From Effrenium voratum (taxonomy: Eukaryota; Sar; Dinophyceae; Suessiales; Symbiodiniaceae), in contig CAUJNA010002113.1 in the NCBI GenBank assembly GCA_963377175.1, positions 121,001 through 185,000 on the forward strand: 64,000 nucleotides of DNA, written 5' to 3'. The translations under genes and the position numbers were made by a program. Shown one piece after another: positions 63,111-64,000 of this stretch; position 1 is the first letter of the stretch, and every line of letters begins with the position of its first letter. The notes beneath the pieces are model-generated. The model searched no databases, had not been told where the DNA came from, and worked only from the letters and a program-made list of their open reading frames with translations.

Positions 63111-63588
63111 CTGGGGTGGGTTTGCAACCGAGGGCACAAGCCATTGCTTTCATGTGGATGAACCGGCACCCAAGAACCAGCGGGTGTGCACAGGAACTAT
63201 GGGGATCCGTCTCACTTTGATGGGCCCAGCTTTCCCACTGCTCGGCAAACCGATGTTCAGGAGTGGATTTTACTCGTCCTAGTTGGCACACCCGCTTTTC
63301 GCACAATCGCGTCTCTTTCTCGCGGCTGACCTCAGCCCGGGCCTTCCGCTTTAAAACCGACGAACCCCGGCAGCTACGTAGGGCACCGACCTGCGGCTCG
63401 CGGTGCAGGCTTCCCAGCGTCGAGCAGAGGCCGGGGCTCGGTCTACCCGACCTTGAAATTGGCTTGGGGCCAGAGGTAGACCCAGAAAGAGGACCTCACC
63501 CATGCCCCAAATTCGAACATTTTTGCTTACAGTAGATCTACGGTAGAACCTCATGTAGTGAGGTCCTCATATCTCAACATGGGTCCAG
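63111..63588. other. No firm exon
   Basis: A GC-rich stretch at 63360-63450 is open in several frames, but no domain or phase-consistent borders were seen. Confidence 0.3.
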
Positions 63589-63752
63589 GCCGAGGGCGCC
63601 CGCCGCGACCTGCGGGGCACGGCCCCAGCCGTGGGGGTGCAGCATCTTGGGCCGACTGCGCTGCTGTTCTCGGAGACCACGCAGTTTTTACAGGCGAGAG
63701 TCAAGTTTCGGGGGGGTTACGGGCCGGTTGGAGCTAAGATGAATTGTTGAAG
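63589..63752 (+). CDS. Candidate terminal exon of unidentified gene
   Basis: After the acceptor GGGTCCAG the frame reads AEGARRDLRGTAPAVGVQHL, then GPTALLFSETTQFLQARVKF and a short Gly-rich tail, ending at a TGA near 63750. It could be the last exon of the gene represented by the 61.4-63.1 kb islands. No family is recognised. Confidence 0.4.
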
Positions 63753-64000
63753 CAGCCTGCTGTTATTTTCCTTGGAACGGGACGCCCTTATTTCCTTTTG
63801 GGGTGGGGCAGGGTGAATACCGCAAACTTCCTTTTTAGTGTTGTTTGTTGGGGTGTGGTGCTGCAGAATAGCTTTGAAGTGTCCATGGCACGGGTTGGCC
63901 CTGCCGATTTGGGTTGTGGGCGAGCGGAGGAGCCCGAATTTTGCTTCCAGTTTCCTTTCCTCTCTGTTGTTTTTTAGTCGCGGATGCAGAAGCTTACGCC
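63753..64000. other. Window end, no gene recognised
   Basis: T- and G-rich sequence without a clear exon; the last short open frame runs off without a domain. Confidence 0.4.

Overview
This window looks like nuclear DNA of a dinoflagellate, most plausibly from the Symbiodiniaceae or a relative. No marker gene proves this; the call rests on several features together. Genes are cut into short GC-rich exons separated by long introns. Splice donors are often GC or GA rather than GT. Kinesin-light-chain-type TPR, SAM, CCCH and GCC2/GCC3 Cys-rich domains are present. A copia-like retroelement carries two very long open reading frames, and simple repeats, minisatellites and decayed mobile elements are abundant. 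There is no sign of bacterial operons.

Layout. 0.3-4.9 kb: scattered minus-strand exons, each about one kinesin-light-chain-like TPR. 5.6-19.6 kb: three head-to-tail, partly deleted copies (A, B, C) of a repeated unit. The unit encodes a J domain joined to an HUH (rolling-circle) Rep domain and an SF3 helicase and, downstream, a separate DDE transposase of the pogo/DDE_1 type. All three Rep copies are broken; the transposase is best preserved in unit B. 19.65-20.9 kb: a GC-rich minisatellite with perfect hairpins. 21.68-33.21 kb: a complete LTR retrotransposon with identical 143-bp LTRs, a perfect 5-bp target duplication, a polypurine tract and two intact ORFs. ORF1 is a 2590-aa Gag-Pol of copia domain order with an extra C-terminal domain. 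ORF2 starts at an ATGA overlap and contains an RNA 2'-phosphotransferase (Tpt1/KptA)-like domain.

35.1-41.0 kb: a multi-exon plus-strand gene predicted to encode a signal peptide, a PstS-like phosphate-binding domain, a run of GCC2/GCC3 Cys-rich repeats and a C-terminal multi-pass membrane region. 41-45.5 kb: no convincing gene, but tandem and inverted repeats. 45.6-48.2 kb: a gene whose exons join in frame through GC-AG and GA-AG introns, encoding a SAM domain and a module ending in a DNRRL motif. 50.5-53.8 kb: a gene of tandem Tudor/SH3-like plus CCCH-like units with one apparent 1-bp frameshift. 54-63.8 kb: isolated exon-like islands of unidentified plus-strand genes, separated by introns that contain a dispersed short repeat.

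The two mobile systems dominate the window. The tandem Rep/DDE units suggest replication or integration as a concatemer. The LTR element appears very young and has acquired enzymatic domains not normally found in copia elements. Exon borders are approximate unless a phase-consistent splice is stated. No database search was possible.
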